In this document: positions 34,401 through 42,380 of the stretch, piece by piece
Position numbering within the stretch: the first letter of the stretch is position 1
Layout: every line of letters starts with the position of its first letter
NCBI GenBank assembly: GCA_963930775.1
Contig: OZ005691.1
Span: 7,995,000 to 8,058,999, forward strand
Direction of reading: 5' to 3'
From: Cliona cf. orientalis
Lineage: Eukaryota; Porifera; Demospongiae; Clionaida; Clionaidae
DNA length: 64,000 nt
Made by a program: the position numbers and the translations under genes
The notes under the pieces: generated by a model
What the model was told of the DNA's origin: nothing
Database searches by the model: none
Seen by the model: only the letters and a program-made list of their open reading frames with translations

Positions 34401-35308
34401 ATCACAGTAACATCGGCCCCTGTATCGACTTTAAACTCTAGGGCTCTGTTGTTGAGTTGCACCACGGCCATCCATGGCTTGTTAGTACTCACTGTGTCGG
34501 CATTGACTGTGCCCAGAAACTCCTCACTGTCACTGGTATCACAATCCTGTTTGACCTCCTTGACACCCACTTTAGTTTTGCAACAGTGTTTGAAGTGTCC
34601 CTTCTTGTGGCATCTGTGGCATGTTGCTTGATTAGCTGGGCACTGCTGTCTGCCATGGGGAGGTGACCTTCCACACCTGCTGCAGCTGTAAGGTTTTGAT
34701 GCTGACCCTGTGGTTTTCCTCTGTTTGTGTGTTTTCACCGCTTGAATGGCTATCTTATCATCTCGGTCTCCCCTGACAACGCCTTGCTGCTTCCGTACGG
34801 ATTCGCTCTGCCGCACCTTCGTAATGCAGCTGTCTAGGGTGAGGTCCGCTTCCAGCTGAAGCTTCTCTGATAGTTTGCCATCTTTGATGCCTACCACAAT
34901 TCGATCTCTCACCAGTTCGTCGTGCAGTGTGCCGTATCCACAGTTCTCTGCGAGGCGATATAGATCGGCGATAAACTCGTCCACACTTTCGTTCTCTCCC
35001 TGTGAGCGGCTATTGAATCTTGCTCGCTCGTAGATCGTGTTGCGTCTCTTCACGAAGTAGCTCTCGAATTTCCCTTTTACTGTCGCGTACTCCTTTAGCT
35101 CGTCCTCCTTTAAGTTGAACGAGGTGAGGATGTCCTCCGCTTTGTCTCCGAGCGAGTACACTAGTGTGCTTACTTGAACTTCCTCCGATTTTGACGCAAG
35201 ATCGGAGGCCTGCCTAAACCTCTCGAAGCGCTTGATCCAGCGTGGCCACTCCTCGGGTTTGGCGAAATCGAATTTTTCGACAGCGGGAATTCGGTAGGAT
35301 GCTGCCAT
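31469..35308 (-). CDS. Gag-pol polyprotein of the gypsy retrotransposon
   Basis: Single 1279-residue frame with no gag/pol frameshift. Order: gag capsid-like region (about 1-175), nucleocapsid zinc knuckle CHRCHKKGHFKHCC (230-243) preceded by a second Cys cluster, aspartic protease DTGA (295-298), reverse transcriptase (about 430-600) with catalytic VDD (567-569) in place of the common YxDD, RNase H (about 705-840, first Asp in SADASSYG), integrase HHCC zinc domain (H-x3-H...CATC) and catalytic core with Asp residues in TDLF and VVSDNG and the Glu in NGEAE, then a basic tail with a TVWIPE strand in the GPY/F-like region. All catalytic positions I can see are intact. It should support its own reverse transcription and integration. 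Confidence 0.93.
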   Translation of the reverse strand: MAASYRIPAVEKFDFAKPEEWPRWIKRFERFRQASDLASKSEEVQVSTLVYSLGDKAEDILTSFNLKEDELKEYATVKGKFESYFVKRRNTIYERARFNSRSQGENESVDEFIADLYRLAENCGYGTLHDELVRDRIVVGIKDGKLSEKLQLEADLTLDSCITKVRQSESVRKQQGVVRGDRDDKIAIQAVKTHKQRKTTGSASKPYSCSRCGRSPPHGRQQCPANQATCHRCHKKGHFKHCCKTKVGVKEVKQDCDTSDSEEFLGTVNADTVSTNKPWMAVVQLNNRALEFKVDTGADVTVIPESVYHPEEDSKLEAASIPLNGPTGEPLEVCGRFKARLTKNGVESQQEIYVVRNLSRALLGRPAIQALNVAVLIEPVQGDNVVEQFPKLFRGLGKLKDSYKIKLREGATPFALTTPRRVPIPLLPKVKQELKRMESMGVITKIDEPTEWCAGMVVVPKHNGKVRICVDLTRLNESVCRERHILPSVEQTLAQIGGAKYFTKLDANSGYWQIELDPESAKLTTFITPFGRFCFNRLPFGITSAPEHFQRRMTEILGDIPGVVCLVDDVLVTGTTQPEHDSRLKIVLTRLSKAGLTLGREKCEINKKSVKFLGQLVDELGVRPDPEKVKAIQQMKTPMTVSELRRFLGMVNQQSKFSPHLADQTKPLRDLLSKKNQWSWGHDQQQAFERLKTALSSSEVLALYNAENETILSADASSYGLGAVLRQTQPDGSLRPIAYVSRALTETEQRYAQIEKEALAATWACERFQDYLLGTQFKIETDHKPLVPLLSSKPLDSVPVRVQRFRLRLMRFSFTIAHVPGKELNTADTLSRAPVTEQDESNLSNETKEYVHAVVNNLPASEERLKVIREQQDQDQVCEQLKSYCLEGKAEWKGPLKPYYQVRSELTVAEGLLLRGSRMVIPTSMRAEILDKIHSGHQGMTKCRQRAKDSVWWPGIRKDIDEKVSKCATCCKMQIQHPEPLIPSPFPQRPWQRVGTDLFDWKKTDYLLVVDYYSRFIEVAKLTSTTTASIISHLKSIFARHGIPEVVVSDNGPQYSSAAFRDFSQEYEFSHVTSSPKYPQANGEAERAVKTTKLLLEKNADPYLAMLAYRSTPLENGHSPSQLLMGRRLRTTLPIAPEQLKPSVPKEKVVREKERKSKKRNKRNFDSRHKARDLQPLQPGDTVWIPENKSNGTIIELSNPRSYTVRVQNGTIRRNRRDLIVLPDPQESDSTEEQNTERESQEQVPNSSEPDTAPTESGTRKTRSGRVSKPPVRLEQNWT

Positions 35309-35317
35309 TAGCTCGGC

Positions 35318-35342
35318 GAGTTCAATCCCGGCTCTGACACCA
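35318..35342 (-). other. tRNA primer-binding site of the gypsy element
   Basis: On the minus strand TGGTGTCAGAGCCGGGATTG directly follows the 5' LTR. It is complementary to a tRNA 3' end (CCA plus acceptor strand and T-arm TTCAATCC). I cannot name the tRNA with certainty. Confidence 0.75.
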
Positions 35343-35536
35343 TGTACTGGTTTGCACCTAGCTCAGTTAGAGACAAAGAACTGATTTTAATACCCAGGTA
35401 GAGATATTTATATGCACATAGAATTCCAAATAAACGAACACAAAGTAATATCAAAGTACACACAAAACCACATAATTACATAAGATGATTACACAAATCA
35501 ATAATACATAATACACATAAAATACATACCACTACA
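35343..35536 (-). repeat. 5' LTR of the gypsy element
   Basis: 194-bp copy identical by eye to 31266-31459; it holds the promoter for the minus-strand transcript. GGCAG target duplication directly outside. Confidence 0.92.
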
Positions 35537-36191
35537 GGCAGGGGTGTTGATTTGGCGCTATGGGACCGCAGTTGGTGCCCGCTACAGCGCCGTCAAGAAT
35601 GAAATTTCCGGTGTCAAAGCCTAATCAATAATGATTCTTCAGCTGTAGCTAAGCGTGAATTTTGCTCAAGGCAGTACGTTCATTGGCCTCAATTTTATTA
35701 TTAGCTATAGAGCATTCAAAGTTGAGGTTTCATAGTATGTGCTTGCCCTCTCATGTCACCACCCAAACATTTTGGGCAGAAGCGGCTATTACTTTTTTAA
35801 GCTAAAGGGAAATCAAATGCAAGCATCACCAAAACACAATGTTTTGATACCCAGAAACATGTCCAACCCCTGGACGATCCTCCCCAAATTTTGAAAATGT
35901 ACAATGGGATACAGCAAATACATAATATTATTGTACATAACAGAATATGCCGTACTATTATATTTGTCATCAAATTAAATCGATAAAAATTTGTGTCGAT
36001 GTGAGCTTTTGTGTGCGGTGCCAAGTAGCTGTATTTTGGCACCAAAATGTTGTCTTCAACCTAAAAAAATTTCAACATCCCTGTAAAGGGGTTTCCTTTT
36101 GCAGCTAAGTCATACTAAGATAATGCTGAATCTGACTGCCAAGGGGGGTTTCCGGGCAACGAGGAAACAACTAAGGTACGCCCCTGAACGT

Positions 36192-37636
36192 AGCTTGTGG
36201 ATAATCTTGAACAAAATACCAAAATTTGTATGACATTGTAGCCCATGTTCCTGGTGATATTGATGATAATAAAATTTAATATTATTTCCATGACACACGA
36301 TTCCTGCACTTATGCACTCTCTCTACAATCAGAGCACCATGCACAGGCGAGCCACTAATGGTTTTATACCACTTCAATAGCTGTAGTGGCAACTGGTGTA
36401 AAATTGTCACTTACATAATAATAATATTAGAGCACAGAGGTAGCTAAGTCAGCTAGCTATATGGGAGAAATTTACAAAACAAAGTTGGATCTTAGCCAAT
36501 TCAGGTATTACATGTACTGGATACATGTACATCCAGAGTGTTGTAGACAATAATAATATCATCACTGCCGGTGATACAAAGCAGGACCCACTCATAGTGG
36601 CCCCCCAAGAGACGGCTTAGATCTGAACCAGTTATTAATCCAATGTGAACCAGACAGTGGGACCAATCCCCACTTTGTCTTCATGAGCGCTGAAGTTGGG
36701 AAACGTGATGGACATCAAAGGAGCTGACAAAGCTCCAGTCACCCGAATCCAAATCTTCTTAAAACTCCTTCTATAATGAATGCACAGGAGTGCAGAACCC
36801 TCACCGCTACACGCATGCATGACTCATGCACATGTAGATCTATAGCATATCAGTATGTATGCCTGCTCAATATCAGGAGTATTGAACTAGTCTATACATA
36901 CTACCATATACATGTCCTGCACCTGAGTAGCCTCGTTCCCAGGCTCCTCCCATTGGAAGGGGCCTGGGGGACGAGGCTAGCACCTGAGGTACTCCAGTTT
37001 TCTTCAGAGTCAGAGCATGATATAGGCGTAGGGGAAAGGCACCTGCCTATGCCATACTGTAAAAAGAGAACTGTCAGTTTGACATACAGTATGTCATTCT
37101 GGTTGCAGGTGAGTGAATAGCTAAAACGCATCACTTGCAGAGGGGAACCTCATAACAAATTTTTCCTCTTCATATTGGTTCCCCTACGCATTCTCATACC
37201 ACTGCAGTAATTATCTGAATCCATGTGTGTGATTTGTTCACTCACCTGCATCCAGAAAGACAAACTACATGTCAAACTGACATTTCCCTTTTTGCAGTGG
37301 CGCACTGTATTAACTGAAAGCCTTTAAGCGTTATAGTGCCGGTAAGTCCATATAAAATACTCTACTCTTACGTAGCCCTAGTCCCCGCCCCCTCCTGCAT
37401 ATGGCAATATAAATTTGTACATAAAATTAATTTGCCGGCACTCTAGACACTGCATTTTTCGAACATCTGGTTCTGGCGTGTACAATTGATTTGATGAATG
37501 ATCTTGGTCTTATTAGATAGATAATTTGCTGGAGATTCAGATTTTCACACTTAGAAATTTTACAAAATTACCAGTTTTGAGATATTTTGGAATTTGTAAT
37601 GTATTACATAATAATAATATTATGGTAGACTCTATG
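36192..37636. other. End of left duplication half and linker to right half
   Basis: 36187-36350 matches 45285-45451. Beyond it lies unique sequence with a short palindrome at about 36927-36977 (TAGCCTCGTTCCCAGGC against GCCTGGGGGACGAGGCTA), a possible tiny MITE. ACATCTGGTTCTGGCGTGTAC near 37464 recurs with differences at the very end of the window. No gene supported. Confidence 0.5.
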
Positions 37637-37689
37637 ATTAAATTTTTGCTACCATAAGCCATCAAAACAGTTACTCAAGGCAGATATAC

Positions 37690-37935
37690 AGCAGCTGAGT
37701 CATTGTGGCTGATGTAGTTGGTGGGTGTTGAGTGTACGGGAAACGTATCCAATGGGTCGCTCGGAGACATCTGGTAGTTGGTGCGCCAAAATGGCCTAAA
37801 TGCCATGATGGGAGGTATCACAAGCAAGCACTAGGGGAAGGTGTGAATTGAAATGAATGAGCAAGTTTGACAACGCCATTAGCTCCTTTGATTTCTGGAA
37901 TACTTTTTCCTCATCCATGTGCTTGAACTTGCAGT
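37690..37935 (-). pseudogene. Gypsy polymerase fragment, duplicated and further decayed
   Basis: Nucleotide alignment with 25969-26250 is clear (GGGAAACGTATCCAATGGGT, CACAAGCAAGCACTAGGGGA), but the frame is not open. It moved as part of the segmental duplication, not as an independent insertion. Confidence 0.7.
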
Positions 37936-38992
37936 CAATAACCAAAGTGTGATTGTGATATTAACTTTCTAGAGAAATTGAAATGGACGTAGCACTATAA
38001 TTAATTAGTGTTTACGGAGCGATACTGTAGTGCTTACCAAAACATGACATTTCCTACACATACCTGTCGGAGGATAGGGCAGAATTTTGCTAACTTGAAT
38101 GGAATAAGCAGAGAATTTGCTCTATATCTTACACATTTCCTACCTGTATGAAATACATATTTTCGTCTAGTGGGAGTAATAATTATTCTTGCAAGTGAGA
38201 ATAACACAATAATTATCTTTCACCTTTCAATCCACGCACTAGGGGAATCAAGCTCGAGGTTAATTAGGATTTGATTTAGCATGGCATGCTACTTTCATCA
38301 AGAGAGCTATAACTTTTACAGTTTACAACAAACGATTTATTTAATGAGTATGATAAACAAACCATTCGTTGATTTAGTAAATCAAATCATGAACTGCAAA
38401 CAATAAAACGTAGGTGAATCAAAACAGGTCAGCTTGATTGTATGATTAGTATCAGACCATACTGCCTATGTAGGTGGTGCAGAAGAAGTAAATCCATGGG
38501 CAACAGCATGGCATCCATATTGATTAGTAATTAATGTTTAACCTGAGGATCAGCTTAAAGTTGTTTCTATAATCACAATTTATATATTATTATTAGTACA
38601 TGAATTTTACAGTATTGGCACTTTGCAGATAATTGAGCCATGCATCAACTTTATTATGTGAATTATAGAATTCTGCAAATAGGCTATACTATATTATGCC
38701 TCACTAATAGCTACCCTAGCTAATTCAGATCATAGCTCTGTGGTTTACAAATAACTTATGTATTATCATCCTGGGACACAGGACACTAATTGTTTCTGAT
38801 TAATAACAAAAAGATAATGCAAGGTTAATAAAATACCATTATAAGTATCGATATCATTCATGCACTAGTTATTTAACAGATAGCTACAAGTTATGCAAAC
38901 TGTTCTGAGAAAAGGAATCGACCACTCAGGAATAGCTTACTAATTTTGTCAGTACAGTGCTGACATTAATAATAATACCGTTGTGTCCCAGG

Positions 38993-39154
38993 TAAGTGCT
39001 CACTCCCAGGTAAGTGCCCATGTACCATACTTCAAGTGGCCATTATAGCAGTTTCTATATTATAAACATGCACGTGTGGAATTTTTATCCCAGGTAAGCA
39101 CCCATACGGCCCAAAATCGCGAGTTATGTTTCCATGGGTGCTTACTTGGGACAC
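38993..39154. mobile_element. MITE of the GTGTCCCAGGTAAGTGC family, copy 3 (best preserved)
   Basis: Starts GTGTCCCAGGTAAGTGCTCA and ends GGGTGCTTACTTGGGACAC, with two further internal copies of the motif (CCCAGGTAAGTGCCCATG and CCCAGGTAAGCACCCAT). It is absent from the corresponding part of the left half. No coding frame. Confidence 0.8.
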
Positions 39155-39336
39155 TTATGATTATTATTGTTGCTTTCTTCAATTTCTTGTACCATAATAT
39201 GAAATAGATTCTATACTCTTGATTCCGTGTGTATTGTATTATATCTTGGAGTCACAATTTTAGATTGCATTGTGCTTATACATCACTGTTAAAAAGGGGT
39301 GCTATTGTACTTTCATTATAGTAGGCCTAGGGTGCT

Positions 39337-40858
39337 GCTCTAACACCCAATCATGATGAAGGGGCTGGTGCTGATAGTGCACTGTGGGGGTGCCTGTCTC
39401 ATGTTTCTAAAGGGGGCAGTATTGGCATTAATTATGTGCATCTATCACTTTATAAAATGCAAATTTTCACAAGAGATGGATGACTCTACCCCCAATGACG
39501 TGGTTGATCCCACTCTCGGTTCAGTGAGCCCTGGGGCATTTATAACTGATGGAAGGTGTATGCAACACACAATGTGATAAGATCTTGAAAGGGTGCATGA
39601 ATATCATTACACATAGCCACGAAACCATGAATATTGTATAGGTATGCACATCAATCATAATAGTGTAATAGTACACCAATTGTAACTGCACTGTTTTGAT
39701 AGAAGCAAAGTGTATGTATCTGCAGCTGCACAGAACGTGACTCCGTGGTTGCAACTAATGATATTCACATTCTTTTCAATGTACTCCCATTTGTTGGCAG
39801 CTGCCTAGCAACCAAAGTTTTTATAGGCAATTTGTTGGCTATGGGAAGGGTTGGGTCATCATAAGGTAGGCCAATGATGAATAGAGGTCAACTACCAACA
39901 AAAAATTAATGGTTATCTGGGGTGCATTCGACCATGCATCTCATGCACCCCAATATTACTGTCAATATTTATACTATTACTATTATTTGTTGTAAACCGT
40001 GACTATTTTTAAGTAATCAATACAGGATGCATCACTGTAGTAATGCAGATGCGTTGCCATAGTAGGCTTTTTAAGTAGAGTTATATATACCATGCCCCCT
40101 TGGCTGCATGGGATTTATTGTCTTTGCACTCGGGCTCAGGCAATAAATCCCATACAGCCATCGTGGGCATGGTATAACTATTATAATGTCATACAATTTC
40201 ACTAAAACATCAACATATTCAGTAATAATAAATTTATGTAGTGGTTAGAAATCACACTTATAAAGCTTATTGTTACAGCAAAGAAGCAATTTCTACTTTA
40301 TCTGTCTCATGGCCAAACATTTGAGTCTTTCCTCCTACTACAATCAGCCGATTGTCTGGAAGAAGAGCCACATAGCAGTTTTGTCGCGGTGTTGACATGT
40401 GACTGACAATATCCCATGATTTATTTGATGGATTGTACGCATGAATGGCATTGCTGGTTTTCTCTTGTGAATCCAGTCCACCGATTGCTAGCAAACGTCC
40501 GCCAGCACACACGTAGGTCGAGTGTATAACAGGGATGTCAGTCACTCTACTCCACACGTCGGATCCCTTGGAAAATCGTACGAGACGTTTTCGTGAACAT
40601 GTTTGGCGAAGGGCATTCAACGAGCATGTGTACACTGATTGGATTGGCTTCATGCTTCCATCGATGCCTCCCAGCATGTACAGTCGATTATCACTTATTT
40701 GTAGTAGTGAGCCGTATTGCATTGGTTGTGGTAGATCGGAAGCAATGGACCACTGATACGTCTCTGTGTCCATCACTTCAGTCGTTGCTATGATGTCACC
40801 TCCACTTCCTGTTCCCCCGGCTACGATCAGATCTGTTCCAGTAGAGAGTGCATTCGCT
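39337..40858. repeat. 1,522-bp tandem duplication, unit 1
   Basis: Every stretch compared is identical to 40859-42380 at a constant offset of 1522. The unit runs from GCTCTAACACCC to GTGCATTCGCT; a 3-bp GCT lies at the junction and may be microhomology. It contains the last 195 codons of the kelch gene plus its 3' flank. Confidence 0.92.
40087..40177. repeat. Hairpin-forming inverted repeat in the kinase gene 2 3' flank (copy 1)
   Basis: TATACCATGCCC, then GGATTTATTG, is followed after a short loop by CAATAAATCC and GGGCATGGTATA. The arms of about 40 bp pair with a few mismatches. It may be a very small TA-flanked MITE. The second copy is at 41609-41699 because of the tandem duplication; the left segmental half lacks it. 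Confidence 0.7.
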
Positions 40859-40872
40859 GCTCTAACACCCAA
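40273..40872 (-). pseudogene. Truncated kelch C-terminal fragment made by the tandem duplication
   Basis: 199-codon frame whose last 195 residues equal the C-terminus of the kinase-kelch protein copy 2 (three to four kelch blades). The first few residues (MGVRA) come from junction sequence. It lacks the kinase, coiled coil and first blades, and has no promoter of its own that I can see. It also lies directly downstream of the full gene on the same strand. Most likely a non-functional 3' fragment. Confidence 0.85.
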
Positions 40873-42380
40873 TCATGATGAAGGGGCTGGTGCTGATAGT
40901 GCACTGTGGGGGTGCCTGTCTCATGTTTCTAAAGGGGGCAGTATTGGCATTAATTATGTGCATCTATCACTTTATAAAATGCAAATTTTCACAAGAGATG
41001 GATGACTCTACCCCCAATGACGTGGTTGATCCCACTCTCGGTTCAGTGAGCCCTGGGGCATTTATAACTGATGGAAGGTGTATGCAACACACAATGTGAT
41101 AAGATCTTGAAAGGGTGCATGAATATCATTACACATAGCCACGAAACCATGAATATTGTATAGGTATGCACATCAATCATAATAGTGTAATAGTACACCA
41201 ATTGTAACTGCACTGTTTTGATAGAAGCAAAGTGTATGTATCTGCAGCTGCACAGAACGTGACTCCGTGGTTGCAACTAATGATATTCACATTCTTTTCA
41301 ATGTACTCCCATTTGTTGGCAGCTGCCTAGCAACCAAAGTTTTTATAGGCAATTTGTTGGCTATGGGAAGGGTTGGGTCATCATAAGGTAGGCCAATGAT
41401 GAATAGAGGTCAACTACCAACAAAAAATTAATGGTTATCTGGGGTGCATTCGACCATGCATCTCATGCACCCCAATATTACTGTCAATATTTATACTATT
41501 ACTATTATTTGTTGTAAACCGTGACTATTTTTAAGTAATCAATACAGGATGCATCACTGTAGTAATGCAGATGCGTTGCCATAGTAGGCTTTTTAAGTAG
41601 AGTTATATATACCATGCCCCCTTGGCTGCATGGGATTTATTGTCTTTGCACTCGGGCTCAGGCAATAAATCCCATACAGCCATCGTGGGCATGGTATAAC
41701 TATTATAATGTCATACAATTTCACTAAAACATCAACATATTCAGTAATAATAAATTTATGTAGTGGTTAGAAATCACACTTATAAAGCTTATTGTTACAG
41801 CAAAGAAGCAATTTCTACTTTATCTGTCTCATGGCCAAACATTTGAGTCTTTCCTCCTACTACAATCAGCCGATTGTCTGGAAGAAGAGCCACATAGCAG
41901 TTTTGTCGCGGTGTTGACATGTGACTGACAATATCCCATGATTTATTTGATGGATTGTACGCATGAATGGCATTGCTGGTTTTCTCTTGTGAATCCAGTC
42001 CACCGATTGCTAGCAAACGTCCGCCAGCACACACGTAGGTCGAGTGTATAACAGGGATGTCAGTCACTCTACTCCACACGTCGGATCCCTTGGAAAATCG
42101 TACGAGACGTTTTCGTGAACATGTTTGGCGAAGGGCATTCAACGAGCATGTGTACACTGATTGGATTGGCTTCATGCTTCCATCGATGCCTCCCAGCATG
42201 TACAGTCGATTATCACTTATTTGTAGTAGTGAGCCGTATTGCATTGGTTGTGGTAGATCGGAAGCAATGGACCACTGATACGTCTCTGTGTCCATCACTT
42301 CAGTCGTTGCTATGATGTCACCTCCACTTCCTGTTCCCCCGGCTACGATCAGATCTGTTCCAGTAGAGAGTGCATTCGCT
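40859..42380. repeat. 1,522-bp tandem duplication, unit 2
   Basis: Second unit; its right edge continues into the full-length kelch gene (CATTCGCTCCCCAACGG), so unit 2 is the one joined to the complete gene and unit 1 the extra copy. Confidence 0.92.
41609..41699. repeat. Hairpin-forming inverted repeat (copy 2)
   Basis: Same sequence as 40087-40177, 1522 bases further on, directly 3' of the stop codon of kinase gene 2. Confidence 0.7.

Larger units (their letters stand above)
31266..35536 (-). mobile_element. Full-length Ty3/gypsy LTR retrotransposon
   Basis: Two 194-bp LTRs (31266-31459 and 35343-35536), both TGTACTGG...CCACTACA, appear identical by eye. A 5-bp target duplication GGCAG lies outside (31261-31265, 35537-35541). 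The element reads on the minus strand, with primer-binding site, one gag-pol frame and polypurine tract in the canonical order and integrase after RNase H, which defines the Ty3/gypsy type. No env-like frame. Identical LTRs and an unbroken frame point to a very recent insertion. Confidence 0.95.
31013..36186. mobile_element. CAGGGGCGTACC-type TIR transposon, split by a gypsy retrotransposon
   Basis: Starts CAGGGGCGTACCCAGGA and ends GGTACGCCCCTG, flanked by a 5-bp duplication AACGT (31008-31012, 36187-36191). The paralogous site in the right half reads GGAACAACGTAGCTTGTGG with no element. Removing the nested gypsy copy and its duplicated 5 bp leaves about 898 bp. No transposase is visible. 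The TIR resembles those at 51714 and 56382, which also have 5-bp duplications, so the three look like one broad family of non-autonomous DNA transposons. Confidence 0.8.
25906..36350. repeat. Segmental duplication, left half (pairs with 37637-45451)
   Basis: Both halves begin ATTAAATTTTTGCTACCATA and run through a gypsy RNase-H fragment, a shared non-coding block, the kinase-kelch gene, its upstream region (CTGATCTTGGGGGTGGGATC, then GGAGTCTATGCGCATGCTCC, then TGGATCTCAGAAGGGA) and a final block with CATGTTCCTGGTGATATTGA. The left half is longer because of three transposon insertions with empty counterparts in the right half. Confidence 0.85.

Noticed and set aside
39353-39577. 74-codon frame present twice (39353-39577 and 40875-41099) as a conserved small gene
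   Set aside because: It is present twice only because of the 1,522-bp tandem duplication; identity there says nothing about selection, and the sequence resembles no protein.
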